Source: Trachelipus rathkii (taxonomy: Eukaryota > Arthropoda > Malacostraca > Isopoda > Trachelipodidae). Taken from it: 64,000 nucleotides of DNA. Location of the stretch: the NCBI GenBank assembly GCA_015478945.1, contig JABUQX010116867.1:12501-76500 (forward strand), given 5' to 3'. Under the pieces are notes generated by a model. It had not been told where the DNA came from, did not search any database, and worked only from the letters and a program-made list of their open reading frames with translations. A program made the translations under genes and the position numbers. Below are positions 27,871-39,059 of the stretch, piece by piece (position 1 is the first letter of the stretch; each line of letters starts with the position of its first letter).

Positions 27871-27930
27871 GCGTAGACATAGGTGGTCTCTGGGTTCAAC
27901 CCATGCCCACCCAAAATTATGTTAAGGCGA
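27868..27930 (+). mobile_element. tRNA-like fragment, possible SINE
   Basis: GGTTCAACCC at 27893-27902 matches the RNA polymerase III B box (GGTTCRANNCC) at ten positions, and it sits just after GGCGTAGACATAGGTGG. No good A box, cloverleaf or 3' tail is visible. It may be the 3' part of the tRNA-derived head of a SINE. Confidence 0.3.
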
Positions 27931-28043
27931 TACGAAGAGATGTTTGATTCCTGTAAGTCTCATAAACTTAATTATAGACTAATTTAATATAATAATAATA
28001 TATTAGATGGTCTTAATATTTATAAGTAATAATAATAATAATA

Positions 28044-28135
28044 ACGGCGTCGTGGCGTAGGAGGTTTGACTCAACTGACTTCATTTGCGAGATGGGCACT
28101 TCGGTATCAACTCCTCCGCAATTAGCAGTTGGTTT
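28044..28135 (+). mobile_element. tRNA-derived SINE head (A box and degraded B box)
   Basis: TGGCGTAGGAGG at 28053-28064 fits the RNA polymerase III A-box consensus TRGYNNARNNGG at every position. About 40 bases later, GGTATCAACTCC at 28103-28114 is a B box with one inserted base. An (AAT)n tract directly precedes it. The spacing and order are those of a tRNA-derived SINE, with the 3' body undefined. Confidence 0.5.
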
Positions 28136-28234
28136 CATCTTCCTGGGGGCAAGAATTAAAAAATATCGCTTCTCTCTTCAACACGGTACCTTCTCCGATG
28201 ATCCATACTGTCTACAGACCACACAAATTTTAAA

Positions 28235-28790
28235 CATTATCTGGATTAACAATTACCCTTCGAGAATGTTCTAGCGTACCACACTGACACAAAATCTAGC
28301 CATAGCTCTGATGCCACGAAGTCCTCCATCAGAATTGCAATTACTTCTATCCCCCTCTCATCCTGTTCCATCACCAAACAAACAGCATTTCAGCATCATC
28401 ACCGACTGCATTTCACCAATTTTCCTTATCATCTTTGGTCTGTAGTCACAGGGCAAGCAAATCAATTTGGCTCTCTAAATACATCCATCACCCTCTCTCC
28501 TCTCTCACCATTTATTTCCTCTGATCATCCCAGTGTAGCCCATACGATTGCATACATTTTCCCGGAAAAATGAGACAGGCAACTTATGGCAATCACAACC
28601 TTCTCAGAGGCATGCATCAGCATTCCTGGCAAAGGATAAGTGGTAGTGGGCAGCCAACCTAACTAACCACTGCCCTCTAGGTCGCCTTCAACGATACTGC
28701 AGAACATTAGCGATAGTGGGCAATTTTTTCTCTCCACACATAGGGATATAAGGGATAGGGATTGTCTGTAAGATGTTGTTCTATGAAGAG
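28235..28790 (-). mobile_element. RTE-like LINE 5' fragment (5' UTR and endonuclease start)
   Basis: The minus strand is collinear with the plus-strand LINE at 58555-59000. Shared landmarks are GAAGGCGAC, GGTTGGCTGCC(C)ACTACCAC, CAATCGTATG, TCAGAGGAA(A)TAAATG, GTGATGGATG/GTGATAGATG and TTGCAATTCTGA. The protein reading corresponds to CTWNVRGIN...VMDVFRE...IAILMEDFV. The start of the APE-type endonuclease is recognisable but frame-broken. It lies in NARS1 intron 1 in gene orientation. The rest of the element is absent here. Confidence 0.65.
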
Positions 28791-28939
28791 GGGTTTGATA
28801 TCGAAGTATGGTTGTAAGTTATGATATGTGGAAAAAAGGTGGTGTCTCTAAGATGTTCTCTGAGGATGAGTGTGGATATGAACGCAGAACAGAAATGCGA
28901 ACCATTAGGCACTGGAATTGGGCATACATACCATAGCAA

Positions 28940-29262
28940 AATGATATATATATTATATTATATACTATATAATAATATATATCATATTAATATATATATA
29001 TATATATATATTATGATATATAATATATATATCATAATATATATATATATAGTATATATAATATATATATAATATTATTATTATTATTATTTTTATTAAC
29101 TGAGTGTTAATATTACCAAAAATGTCTTAATAATTTGTTGCAAATAATCAAAAAAAATTGAAGATGATGATGACAATTGCCGGAAAAATATGAGAGATTT
29201 TGCAGGTTAGACTGATGATGATGTAATTGCGTCCCATCAACACATATTATCATAGTACTATA

Positions 29263-29302
<40 letters not shown>

Positions 29303-29400
29303 TAATATATATATATATAATATAATATATATATAGATATAATGATATATATATTATATATATATAATATATATCTAATATATTATATGTATCATATATA
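28940..29400. repeat. (TA)n tracts flanking AT-rich DNA
   Basis: (TA)n at 28942-29075, then (ATT)n and unique DNA with GATGATGATGA motifs, then (TA)n at 29265-29400 up to the hAT terminus. Confidence 0.85.
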
Positions 29401-29410
29401 AATATTATTT

Positions 29411-32099
29411 TAGGGTGTACCCGGAACTGGAAAAATTTGTCAGTTCGGGCCGGACCGGAATAGCCGAAATCACAAAAACAAGATTCGTGCCGAATTCGGC
29501 GGAACCGAAATTTCTTGATGAACTTTCTTTACAATCTATAAAGAAATATGTACAAGAAAAAAATATTTATATAGGCTTTCAACCATAAAAATCTTATCAT
29601 TATAGTCACATCGCCACTGTCATGGAACATTGTGAAAATCATTCCATTGAAGAGAAATATCTGGAAGTTCCAAAACATTTTAATAGCAAAAGTGGAGAGT
29701 CTTGTATTTTCTAGAACAGGGGAAACCACAAAGAGCAATAGATCCGCCATCCCTGGAAATAAGTGAGTTTTGAGAAGAGTTTCTTCTCCCCAAAAAAAAA
29801 GATTTGGCATATCAACGACCGAGTTACAAGAAAATACATGAATTTTTTTCCTTACAGGAAGTTACTACTCATGTTCTTCTAACAGAAGAGAGAGCGATTC
29901 CATAGAACTTATGCCATACTTCAACCAAAAATATCTTATCTAGTCAGAAAATTATTTTGTAGGAGAAAAGTGTTACTGGACTTCATAGCAGGAAATTGAT
30001 GAATCAGGCAGTATTCGCAGAGTTATTCTAAGGTTGATTCAGAAACGTCATTTACTCACAGATAAGTAGAGAGCTAAATATATTCAAACAACCGTCATTT
30101 ATCTTTTCTTTAACTTGTACGCACTCTGCTTACAGCGAGTTTCTAAAAAAATTGGAGCTGTGTCCTCCATTGGCAAGTAATTTCCCAGGTCTCATTCTGG
30201 ATCATTAAAAAATTTTGAAATTATTGATAGAATAATTGGGAGAATTCTCGCTAACATAATTCATTTGAATCTTGAATCGGAGCATATAACTAATGAAACT
30301 TGAAACTATTTAGGCAAGGATATACACAAGTTTTTCTTGGTTTTATTCAATATACTTCATTTATATAAAGATCGGCTTTATCTTCTCTAAAGAACAGTGT
30401 GCATTTAACTAAAGTAATGTAGGATTATATTTGTAACATTTGAATCATTAACAGTTTTAAGGCTGTAATGAAAATTTAAAAGATAGCAAAGAGACTTGGA
30501 TCCCTATCTTGCAAGCCCACTTATGCAATTCAAGATGTTAATACATGGTAGAATAGCACATATTTGATTCTAGAAGAGAACTTGAATGTTTGAAAAGGAC
30601 CTCTGCAAAGTTTATATTATAAGACAATCAATGCATTTAATGCTTTGAACAGCTAGTAAATTGGTAAATACTAAAAAATTCTAAGAGTTTTTGCAACCAT
30701 TTCTCAATGGTTACGGAAACTATTAGCGAAATCAAATTATATGTGATCATTATTGCTACATATTTTGGAGCTTCTGCATATGATCTCCAAAACTCTGAAG
30801 GATGACAGCAGCAGAATAAAAAGAGTGAGTCTGAAGAAGGCATTGGAGAGTTTAGATTAATGAATAAATAGGAAAAAGAAAAGATCAAATAGAACAGTAT
30901 TACAACACAATGATATTGTTTAAATACTATAGTTAAGACCAGATACTAAGTACTTCGTAGTTTCTCTAATGAAATAGAGAAATGTGGAGTAGAAAATAGG
31001 ATCTTGAGAGAAATATTGCAAATACATTGCAAGGTAGATGAACGTGATAATGTAGGTAGGCAGTACAGAAGAGAGGTCAGTGCATGAGTCATGTTTTCTA
31101 GAATCGAGCATTATCTAACTAATAAAGCTGTGTTAGATTTTCTCAATACCTCAATCAATCATCAGGAGCATTAAGAAAAGAATTACTTGCAAGTTACGTT
31201 AGTTTTTATAGAGTTTCGAAGAAAGTGAAAGTGACAGCGAGTCAGTTTCAGTTAGTGTAAAAAGGAAAAAAAAAGTAAAAATCAGTGGCTCTGTCAAAAA
31301 TTTTTATTTTTCTTTAAAGAAATTGAAATTTTTTCTTAACCACAAAAAAATCAAATTTCTAATTGGAAAAAGAAGAATTCTTTATTTTGGTGGAAAATTG
31401 AACAAAACTAATTCCCAAACAATAGGCAGTACTAGTCAAAAATTACTCTCCTTTCAGTCTCTCCATATATCTCTAGTAGAAATTATTTTCAGTTTCTCAG
31501 TAAGGCCGGAAATATAATGTTTGAGGAAAAACATTTAAAAATATCGGCCCAATTCTGGTGAACGTCAGTTTTTCTTTTTAACTTCACACAATTCCAACTA
31601 TTTTCAAAGTGTTTAAAGAAAGTTAACTATATATATATATATAATATATATATATATATATTATATAATATATATATATAATCTATATTATATAAATATA
31701 TATTATATATATATAGTTAATTATATACTAATATATATATATCTTATATATATTAATATATATATAATTTTGACAATTAATTTGAATTTAAATGGAATAT
31801 CTTATAATCCTAGTATTTTTGGAGGTATTTTGATAAATAAACTTTAATTTAATAGATATTGTCGGTGTTGTGTATACACTGTATGATACTACACAAGGCT
31901 ACTATTATAGTTTTTTTTAAAACGATGTGCTATGGTTATTATAAAATAAATTATCTCTTCCAGCAAATTTTTTCTCAGAGTACAGTAGTAATTCCGGTTC
32001 CGGCCGAATTCAAAAAAAATTTCGGCCGGAACCGCGAAAAAAAAATGTCAAATTCCGGTCGGAATTCCGGCCAGGACGGTAATCTCCGGTACACCTCTA
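29411..32099 (-). mobile_element. hAT transposon relic with terminal inverted repeats
   Basis: The left end reads TAGGGTGTACCCGGAACTGG and the right end, on minus, TAGAGGTGTACCGGAGATTA: imperfect inverted repeats of the hAT type. Both ends carry clustered CCGGCCGAA/TTCGGCCGG motifs, at 29435-29512 and 31990-32075. On minus, 30637-30888 contains PSEFWRSYAEAPKY followed after about 24 residues from the Trp by SVTIEK, the spacing of the hAT C-terminal dimerisation domain (W...SVPSER). No catalytic D-D-E region was recognised and the frames are broken. (TA)n DNA is embedded at 31627-31770. Target duplication cannot be judged because both flanks are AT-only. Confidence 0.65.
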
Positions 32100-32110
32100 A
32101 TTATATATTA

Positions 32111-32161
32111 TTAAACTAATATTACATATTATATATATATATATATAATATATATATATAT

Positions 32162-32234
<73 letters not shown>
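32111..32234. repeat. Long (TA)n tract
   Basis: One of the purest TA runs in the window, with an uninterrupted stretch of about 60 bases at its 3' side. It directly abuts the hAT right end. Confidence 0.95.
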
Positions 32235-32237
<3 letters not shown>

Positions 32238-32429
32238 TAAATTGTTAAATGTTACTGATCTAATAAATTGATGATGCATACGTTTTATTTAAACCAGCAT
32301 ATCTAGCCATTACTTTCACTGCCAATATATTTTGAAAACCTATTTTTTTATACATTGAAAAGAGCCAATATATAAGCTAAATTTTATTAATGCTCTTAAC
32401 AGAATCAGTTTATGATTAAGTCAATACTT

Positions 32430-32441
32430 ATAATAATAATA

Positions 32442-32480
<39 letters not shown>
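32430..32480. repeat. (AAT)n microsatellite
   Basis: About 16 AAT units, interrupted once. It lies in NARS1 intron 1. Confidence 0.95.
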
Positions 32481-32637
32481 CAACATTTCATAAGCATCAT
32501 AACAAATAATGAGTAGACCCTATATATGTTAAAATGATATAATTTAAATAAATAGTTTTAACATAGATTTTAGCAAAAATAGTTTCTGAATCCAGAAGAA
32601 ACCTAAACATTATAAAAAGAAACTAGTTTTTACTTAC

Positions 32638-32695
32638 CTTCCATAGGTTCCTTAGTTTCATTTATACTAAGCTCTTTAATATCTAAGTCAGCCAT
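32638..32695 (-). CDS. NARS1: Cytosolic asparaginyl-tRNA synthetase, first coding exon
   Basis: The minus strand reads ACAACAATGG, with A at -3 and G at +4, and then encodes MADLDIKELSINETKEPME plus the first base of a Gly codon before the donor GTAAGTAA. The phase fits the acceptor of exon 2, giving Gly-Thr-Ile ahead of the conserved N-terminal domain. A short acidic, poorly conserved leader before the domain is usual for invertebrate NARS1. The assignment rests on the exon 2 match, the phase and the strong donor, because this peptide alone is not diagnostic. A 5' untranslated exon further upstream is possible: an AG after TTTTATTGTACA lies about 20 bases 5' of the ATG. Confidence 0.65.
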
Positions 32696-32826
32696 TGTTG
32701 TCCAAAATATAAATTACTTGTACAATAAAAATATTTTATAAATATAACCTTATAATTTTTATCAAGAAAAGAATTCCATAAGAACCTAAAAGAAAATTAA
32801 ATTAACACTTTCTGTCAGGTTTATAA

Positions 32827-32990
32827 TAGTGATGCACTAATACCATGGTATTGGTATCGGTGGATTTTTGAAGTATCAGTATCGGCAATTTTGTGAGTAG
32901 TATTATTGGTATTGGCATCAGTATCAGTAAAATTTTGCTGATACCTTTACCGATACCAAACATTTTGCATCTTTAAATTTGCATCTTTAA
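32827..32990 (+). mobile_element. GGTATCGG-type hAT end or miniature element
   Basis: Starts TAGTGATGCACTAATACC, a hAT-like terminus, and is filled with variants of GGTATCGG: TTGGTATCGGT, AGTATCAGTATCGG, TTGGTATTGGCATC and ACCGATACCAA. TTGGTATCGGT (32851-32861) and ACCGATACCAA (32949-32959) are exact inverted repeats, so the piece could fold back. ATTTGCATCTTTAA is duplicated at the 3' side. It shares its motif with the hAT end at 23405-23475 and sits about 130 bases upstream of the NARS1 start codon. Confidence 0.55.
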
Positions 32991-32992
32991 GT

Positions 32993-34050
32993 GTGGAATG
33001 GGTAGATGGAAAATGGTTGAATGGTAGGGATCCATTTGGGAATATTAGGAAGTGCATTATATGCCAATCACAGTTTCATTTTGCTGTGCGATGTCCAAGG
33101 AATCTGGAAAATGAAAATGAATGGAAAGACAAAGAGGGTAATGGTGGACAGAAGGGAATAGGTATTGAGAATAGTAGTGATTATAGAGAAATAAGAGGTA
33201 TAGGATATAACCGATTTGGTGTTAGTAGAGGAAAGACTTTAAGTAGAGGTCAGCAAGAATATAAGAGGGATAATGTTGGGAATGAAGAAAAGAAGGTATA
33301 CCTAAGTAGCAGTGAACAAAAGGATAGTGATGTGAGGCAGGTGTATATGGATACAGGAAGATAGAGTGAATATAGAGGGAGAAGATTGGACAGATTTGGT
33401 AATGTTTAAAGGTGTGATTTTTGTAGATCCGATAAACATTTATGGAAATAGTGATATTTATCAAGTAACAAAAAGTGTATGTGGAAGTGGAAGAGGTGTA
33501 GTGAGAAATAACGATGATAATATTAGAAAGGTAGGAATCAGTAGGGGAAAGAGATTGGTTGAACGGGTAGAAGAGGAAGAGAGGGTTCAAGGGAGAGGAA
33601 TGGGAAGAGGTTTAGTATGTGGAGTAATAGAGAGAGAAAGGAAAATGAGGAGTGTGCATCAGTTAAGAAGGATGAGAGAAATGAGGCAGATGCTTGATGA
33701 CGAGTTAGAAGTGATTGGAGCAATATGTGATATAGATTTTTTTGCAGGAGATAAGAAGTATAATAGAGTTGGTTATATGATAGTAGGAAAGGTGAAAGAG
33801 AAGGGTAATGTGAGAGGAAGTAGTAGTAGTTTGGGAGCATGTGGAACAAAGATGTCGTTTTGAAACAAGTTAGTATGAGTGATGATGAGTATAAAAAGGA
33901 AAAGGTGAAAGGTGAACAAGAGGAAATGCATAAATGGACGGCAGAAGATAAAAGGAGGGGTTTTGACTGTGTTAAAGGATGGAATTGGAATAAGAATGAT
34001 GATACGGATTGTAATGATATTGAGGATGAAACTGAGTCTTACAAATGATG
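32993..34050 (+). mobile_element. Retroelement gag remnant with CCHC zinc knuckle
   Basis: A 123-codon frame carries CIICQSQFHFAVRC at about residues 21-34, an exact CX2CX4HX4C zinc knuckle, preceded by NGRDPFGNIRK. After the stop the same frame continues with LDRFGNV, a stop, then CDFCRSDKHLWK. That is a second knuckle-like unit with the same DxFGNx lead-in that has lost its last Cys to a stop. Further purine-rich frames (33366-33863, 33839-34048) follow. One contains EEMHKWTAEDKRRGFDCV, which faintly recalls the start of a Copia reverse-transcriptase region. A Copia-like gag is my best guess. No LTR, protease or reverse-transcriptase core was recognised. The strand is very A+G-rich throughout. 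Confidence 0.55.
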
Positions 34051-34129
34051 AGTGAAATGAGTGGTACAAAAGAGAGAGGACAGAGTGAAGATAGCCCTAA
34101 GGTAGAGATGAAGAATGGAGTAAGAATCT

Positions 34130-36740
34130 TTTAGGGTTTATGGAGTTAGATGTGTGAGTTGAGTTGTGAAAGTCGGTAGGTTTTTTTGTGAGTGTTTAGG
34201 GTGTGAGAGTGAGAAGTGAAAGTTTGAGGAAGGTTTGGGTGACAGAGAGAGAGGGAGAGAAAGGCATGATTGTTATTTTTATTTCAGTTTGGAAGCTGGA
34301 TGTTAGAAATGAAGAAGAACAAAAGGGATGTTATTGCAAATAGAAGTTTTTAGAAGATTCAAATGAAGATATGAATATGAACATTGGGATATTTGCGGCA
34401 GGTTTCGTACGGCGGGTTCCGGAAAGTTTATTTAGTTAGTTACCGAGCGGACCAGGTCCAGTTTATATTGGTGTGTGTTTGTTTTTTTTTGTTTTGTGAA
34501 GTCTGTGCGCCTGCGAGGGTTCTTCAATGAATGTTCGTTCCGTCTTTTGATCATGAAATTGATGTTTTGTATTTGTGCTTTATAAAGGTGAGACCGAACA
34601 GTTAACTTTAAGGTGTTGACTACTCTCTCTTCCGAAGGATTTGGGAGCTTTGTTTGCAGGTAAGGGAATGTTGTTAAATGAAATGGGTAATTTGAGGGTG
34701 TGTGCTTTGCGAGTTGGCGGCGGTCCGTAGTGAATTAATAAGAAGATTGGAAAAAAAAAAAAAATGGGACTGGTGTGTTGGAGTGGCGGGCCATTTACTG
34801 TTGCTCTGTTTCAGCCCCGTTGTTTGAAGAACGTTAATGCTGATACTATTGTTTGCGTCAACTATTATGTCAAAGTTGTCTTAGATTCTGAGTATTGTGT
34901 AGCTGGCTTCTGGTAATCATCTCGTAAGTTATGTCTTGTGTGATCTGTTTCGTGGTGTGTGGGAGATCGGTCTGTAATCAGGTTGAATACTGTGGGCAGT
35001 AGGATTAACTTGCAATCTTGGAGTAAACTCCGTTATGATGTTGCTAACTCTTCCAGGATTTTGTGTTGTTTGTTGATTGTGCTGCTATCCTTGGATTAGG
35101 CTGAAATCGATTTTTTTTCTACCCATTCTTTAGGTATACATGGCGGATAACTTGATTTTTCGTTATTTTGTAGATTATGTTATGTTGCTGGAATGCGCTG
35201 GTTTCAAGAGCTTCTGTTAATTATCGATTGTTATGATTATGTTTTGTGATGTGGGTTCTTAAAGCTAGATCTCATTTGATTTGTGGTGGCATAATGTTTG
35301 ATGGTGTTAGGGTTTTGGTTGAGTGTTTGTTTAAAGCTGTTGAACTTTAGATTTTGGTAAGCATTGTGGTTATTTTGTTCAGTATGATTTTTTCTCTAGA
35401 GATTTGCATAGCGTTGAAAATAGAGAGATGAGGAGATAGGATAAAGGGTTAGATGGTTTTTTTTCCTGTTTCAACTTTGGTGTGATGCTAGCTTTTGTTC
35501 AGATGGGTGGAATGAAATTTAGCGCTGAAGGAACCGAAGTCACAGTGTCTAACTGGGCATTACTTTTTGCTTGTGGCGCTAGTTGTTTGTTTGAAATGGT
35601 TTGTCATGGAGCCTTGCTGCTTGGTGAAGTTTTGAGGCGTTCTTATGCTAGATGCTTTTCTAATTCTTTCTTATGGTCGAGAATGTAGATCGTTTCACTT
35701 TCCCTATGTTGGGGGTCGTGTGTTCTTGCATTATTTTCCTGCAGCGGAGAGTTTTTGATGATTTTCCTGTTTGGGGTGTGTGGAGTTTTTGACTTGACTG
35801 TGCAAAAGTGAGCTGCGAGAAGGTTTGAGTGTTGTTTGATGAATTGGGGGTTTTCTGTGTGTGTGTTTTTTTAGGGATTCATTAGTATCATGTTTGTTGG
35901 TGCTAGTGGGTTATTTTTTCAGTATCCAGAGTCTATTGTTTTAGAGCACATTGGCCTGAGTGAGGGGGTGTTAATTTTGCGTGGCGTTCTGAAAGGATAC
36001 ACTAGGGTGTTTGGAACTGTTTCTGTTGCAAGCGGGGTGATGAGACGGAAGATTAAGAGAGTTCAATTATAGAAAGAAGCTATGCTGTTCAAGGAGTTTG
36101 GTTTTTTGTGTGTATTAATTTCTGTGTTAGTGCAGGCTATGGATACTTAGATGTCTTGTGCGCTATGAGGTAATCTGCGCAATCGTAGTTGGCAGATTCA
36201 GATGGTGGGTGTTTTGATTTTTCTGAGTTGATGATTGTGCGTTAATTTATCAACTAGTTGTTCCGATGTTTTAAGGTGTCTGGAGTTGGGGTTATTTTTT
36301 GACTGTATCCTCGGGGATGTTTTGTAGCTGCTTCTTGGAGATAGAGATTCGGATGAAATTTTGAAAGATTTATTTAGAGCTGGTTGATGCTGGTGTTTAT
36401 GTCAACTATTCTATGTAATGTGGCGGAGTGCTGTCCAGCGTCGTTATTTTTTGTAATTTCTTGTATGTTTGCCCTAAGGTTGAAGTTTGTTTGTAACGTT
36501 TGATATTTTATGATGATGGGGAGAATGGTCGGAGTGTAAAATTTGGTTTGTGTAGACATTGAGTTTTAGACGGTAACGGCAAGTTTTGGTCGAGCATAAG
36601 TGTTGTATGGTTTCTGTAACCGTGTAAGGTTGATTTGATTGAGGTGCAATTCCTGGTGTGGCTGTTCAAATTGTTTAGAATGTTACGTTTCCAAAGGTGT
36701 AGATTGAAATGATCCTCTATGTGTCGGCCGCTTCTTGACA
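34130..36740. other. G+T-rich block of unknown nature
   Basis: About 2.6 kb that is strongly G+T-rich and C-poor on plus, with abrupt edges against A+G-rich DNA on the left and (TA)n on the right. Frames of 60-77 codons exist on both strands (35482-35688 and 35890-36072 on plus; 36508-36741 on minus), but none shows a motif I know. It could be the body of a decayed, strand-biased retroelement continuing from the gag remnant. Confidence 0.4.
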
Positions 36741-37833
36741 TTTCTTATATATATATATATATAGTATATCTTATGAAAATGATATATCATTGGTTTGATA
36801 TGATACTTAATATATATAATTATTTACATAAGATATACTTATTTTATTTACATACTATATATATTATATATATAATTATAATAATATAATATATATAATA
36901 TATATATATAATATATATAAATAATATATATAAATATTATATTAATATAGTAATATTATATATTGATAATACTATATATTATATATATTATTAATATATA
37001 TTTATATTATATATTATATATATTATATAATATATATAATATATATATATATTAATAATATATATATATGAATTATATAATATATATTATATATTATATT
37101 ATAATAATATATTATATAATTATATGTATATTGATGTATATAGTGTTTTCGAATCTAAAGTACATCATTTGAGTTTTAATAAATTTCTCGGAAAAAGATC
37201 GTTATATAATGTAACTAGTTAAATAAGAATAAGAATAAAATTCCTAGGATTTCTTGAATTAATTCTGAGAACAAATTCTATTCAATACTACATAGAATTT
37301 TGCACTTTTGATTCTATTAAACAGCAAAATCATTGCAATAAGATGAAATAGATTTTTAATTTAATCATTTTTTATTATTTTTAATTTGAAGAAAAACTTT
37401 TAAATTAGTTGTCAACCAAGACTGGTTTTGTGATCTAGTTTAAGTGTAAATTAGGTCAAGCTTTTTTTTTAATATATTAAATCATGTCCCTTCTTAGATT
37501 ATTTTATCTGCAATAAATATAATACAGTAATATAATATATAATTATATATATATTATATATATATTAATTATAATTATATATAGTATATATATATAGATA
37601 TATGTATAGTAATATACTATATATATAATCTATATACGTATAATAATAATGCTAATTACTTTACCTATATTAATAAAGTAGTAATATAATATATATATAT
37701 AATATATAATATATATATATTATTATATAATATATATATATATATAATATATTATAATAATATAATATATATATCATTATATGTATGTATATATTAATAT
37801 ATAATATATATATATTATATATATAAGATATAA

Positions 37834-37887
<54 letters not shown>

Positions 37888-38526
37888 ATATATATATAAT
37901 ATAATATATATATATAATATAATTATATATAATATATATATACGTATATAATATTATAATATATATAAAAATATATATATATTACTATATATATAATATA
38001 ATATATATTATATATATATATATATAAATATATATATAGTAATATTAGATATATATATATAATATATATATATAATATATATTAATATATATTTATATAT
38101 ATATAGTAATATGTATATATATATATATATATATATGTATATAATATTTATATAATATAATATATATATATATATGATATTGTATAAATATATAATTATA
38201 ATATAATATATCATATATCTAATATATATATATACATATTGTGATGTTCCATATCCATATTAATAAATATATGTGTAAAGAATATTAAGTAATGATATTA
38301 TATATTAATATGATATATATATAAATAATATTAATATATATATAGATATAATATAATATATATAATATATATACTATATATATGTATCATTATATAATTA
38401 TATATATATATATATATATATATAATAATATTATAATATATATTAATTATAATATATATATATAAATAAATTATATTATATATATATATATACGGGATAA
38501 TATATAATATATATAATATATTATAT

Positions 38527-38569
<43 letters not shown>

Positions 38570-38940
38570 TATATATATAGTATATATATGTATATATAAT
38601 ATATATATAGGTATATATATATAATATATATATATTATGTATATTATATATATAAATATAGTATATATATATATATATTATAAATGATATAGCTAGAATA
38701 GATCTGAAAATTTATAAATAATATACTAATATATATATAGTATAATATATATATATAATATATATGATATAATTTTATATATAATATATATTATATAGTT
38801 TAATTTCTTTGTATATTTTCTATATTTTTATCCACTCAATTTCTATATATATATTATATTATATTATAATATATATTAATAATATAAGAATAAAAATATT
38901 ATATAAATATATATATAGTATAGATATATATATATCAGTA
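36741..38940. repeat. Large (TA)n domain
   Basis: About 2.2 kb, mostly TA repeats with slips. Unique AT-rich DNA at 37140-37525 shows no gene. The 68-codon Ile/Tyr frame on minus at 38008-38214 is repeat translation. Confidence 0.9.
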
Positions 38941-39059
38941 AAACCATCTAATAATGTGGGCATGGAAAGGAGATAACAATAACATTAGTCCTCTGAATTA
39001 TAGAATTTAAATAAGTTAATCAAACGTATTGTATGCATTCTTAGTTCATCTCACACTTA

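Larger units (their letters stand above)
26881..32637 (-). other. NARS1 intron 1
   Basis: Bounded by the consensus donor GTAAGTA at 32637-32631 and a TTTATCACAG acceptor at 26890-26881 on the minus strand. Its 5757 bases contain two SINE-like pieces, a LINE endonuclease fragment, a hAT element, (TA)n and (AAT)n tracts and unique AT-rich DNA. The LINE fragment and the hAT transposase domain both read in the same direction as the gene. Confidence 0.7.

Noticed and set aside
33222..34069. Large minus-strand frames (122, 103 and 98 codons) opposite the gag remnant
   Set aside because: They are Ser/Tyr/Phe-rich shadows of a purine-rich plus strand; the zinc-knuckle motif is on plus.
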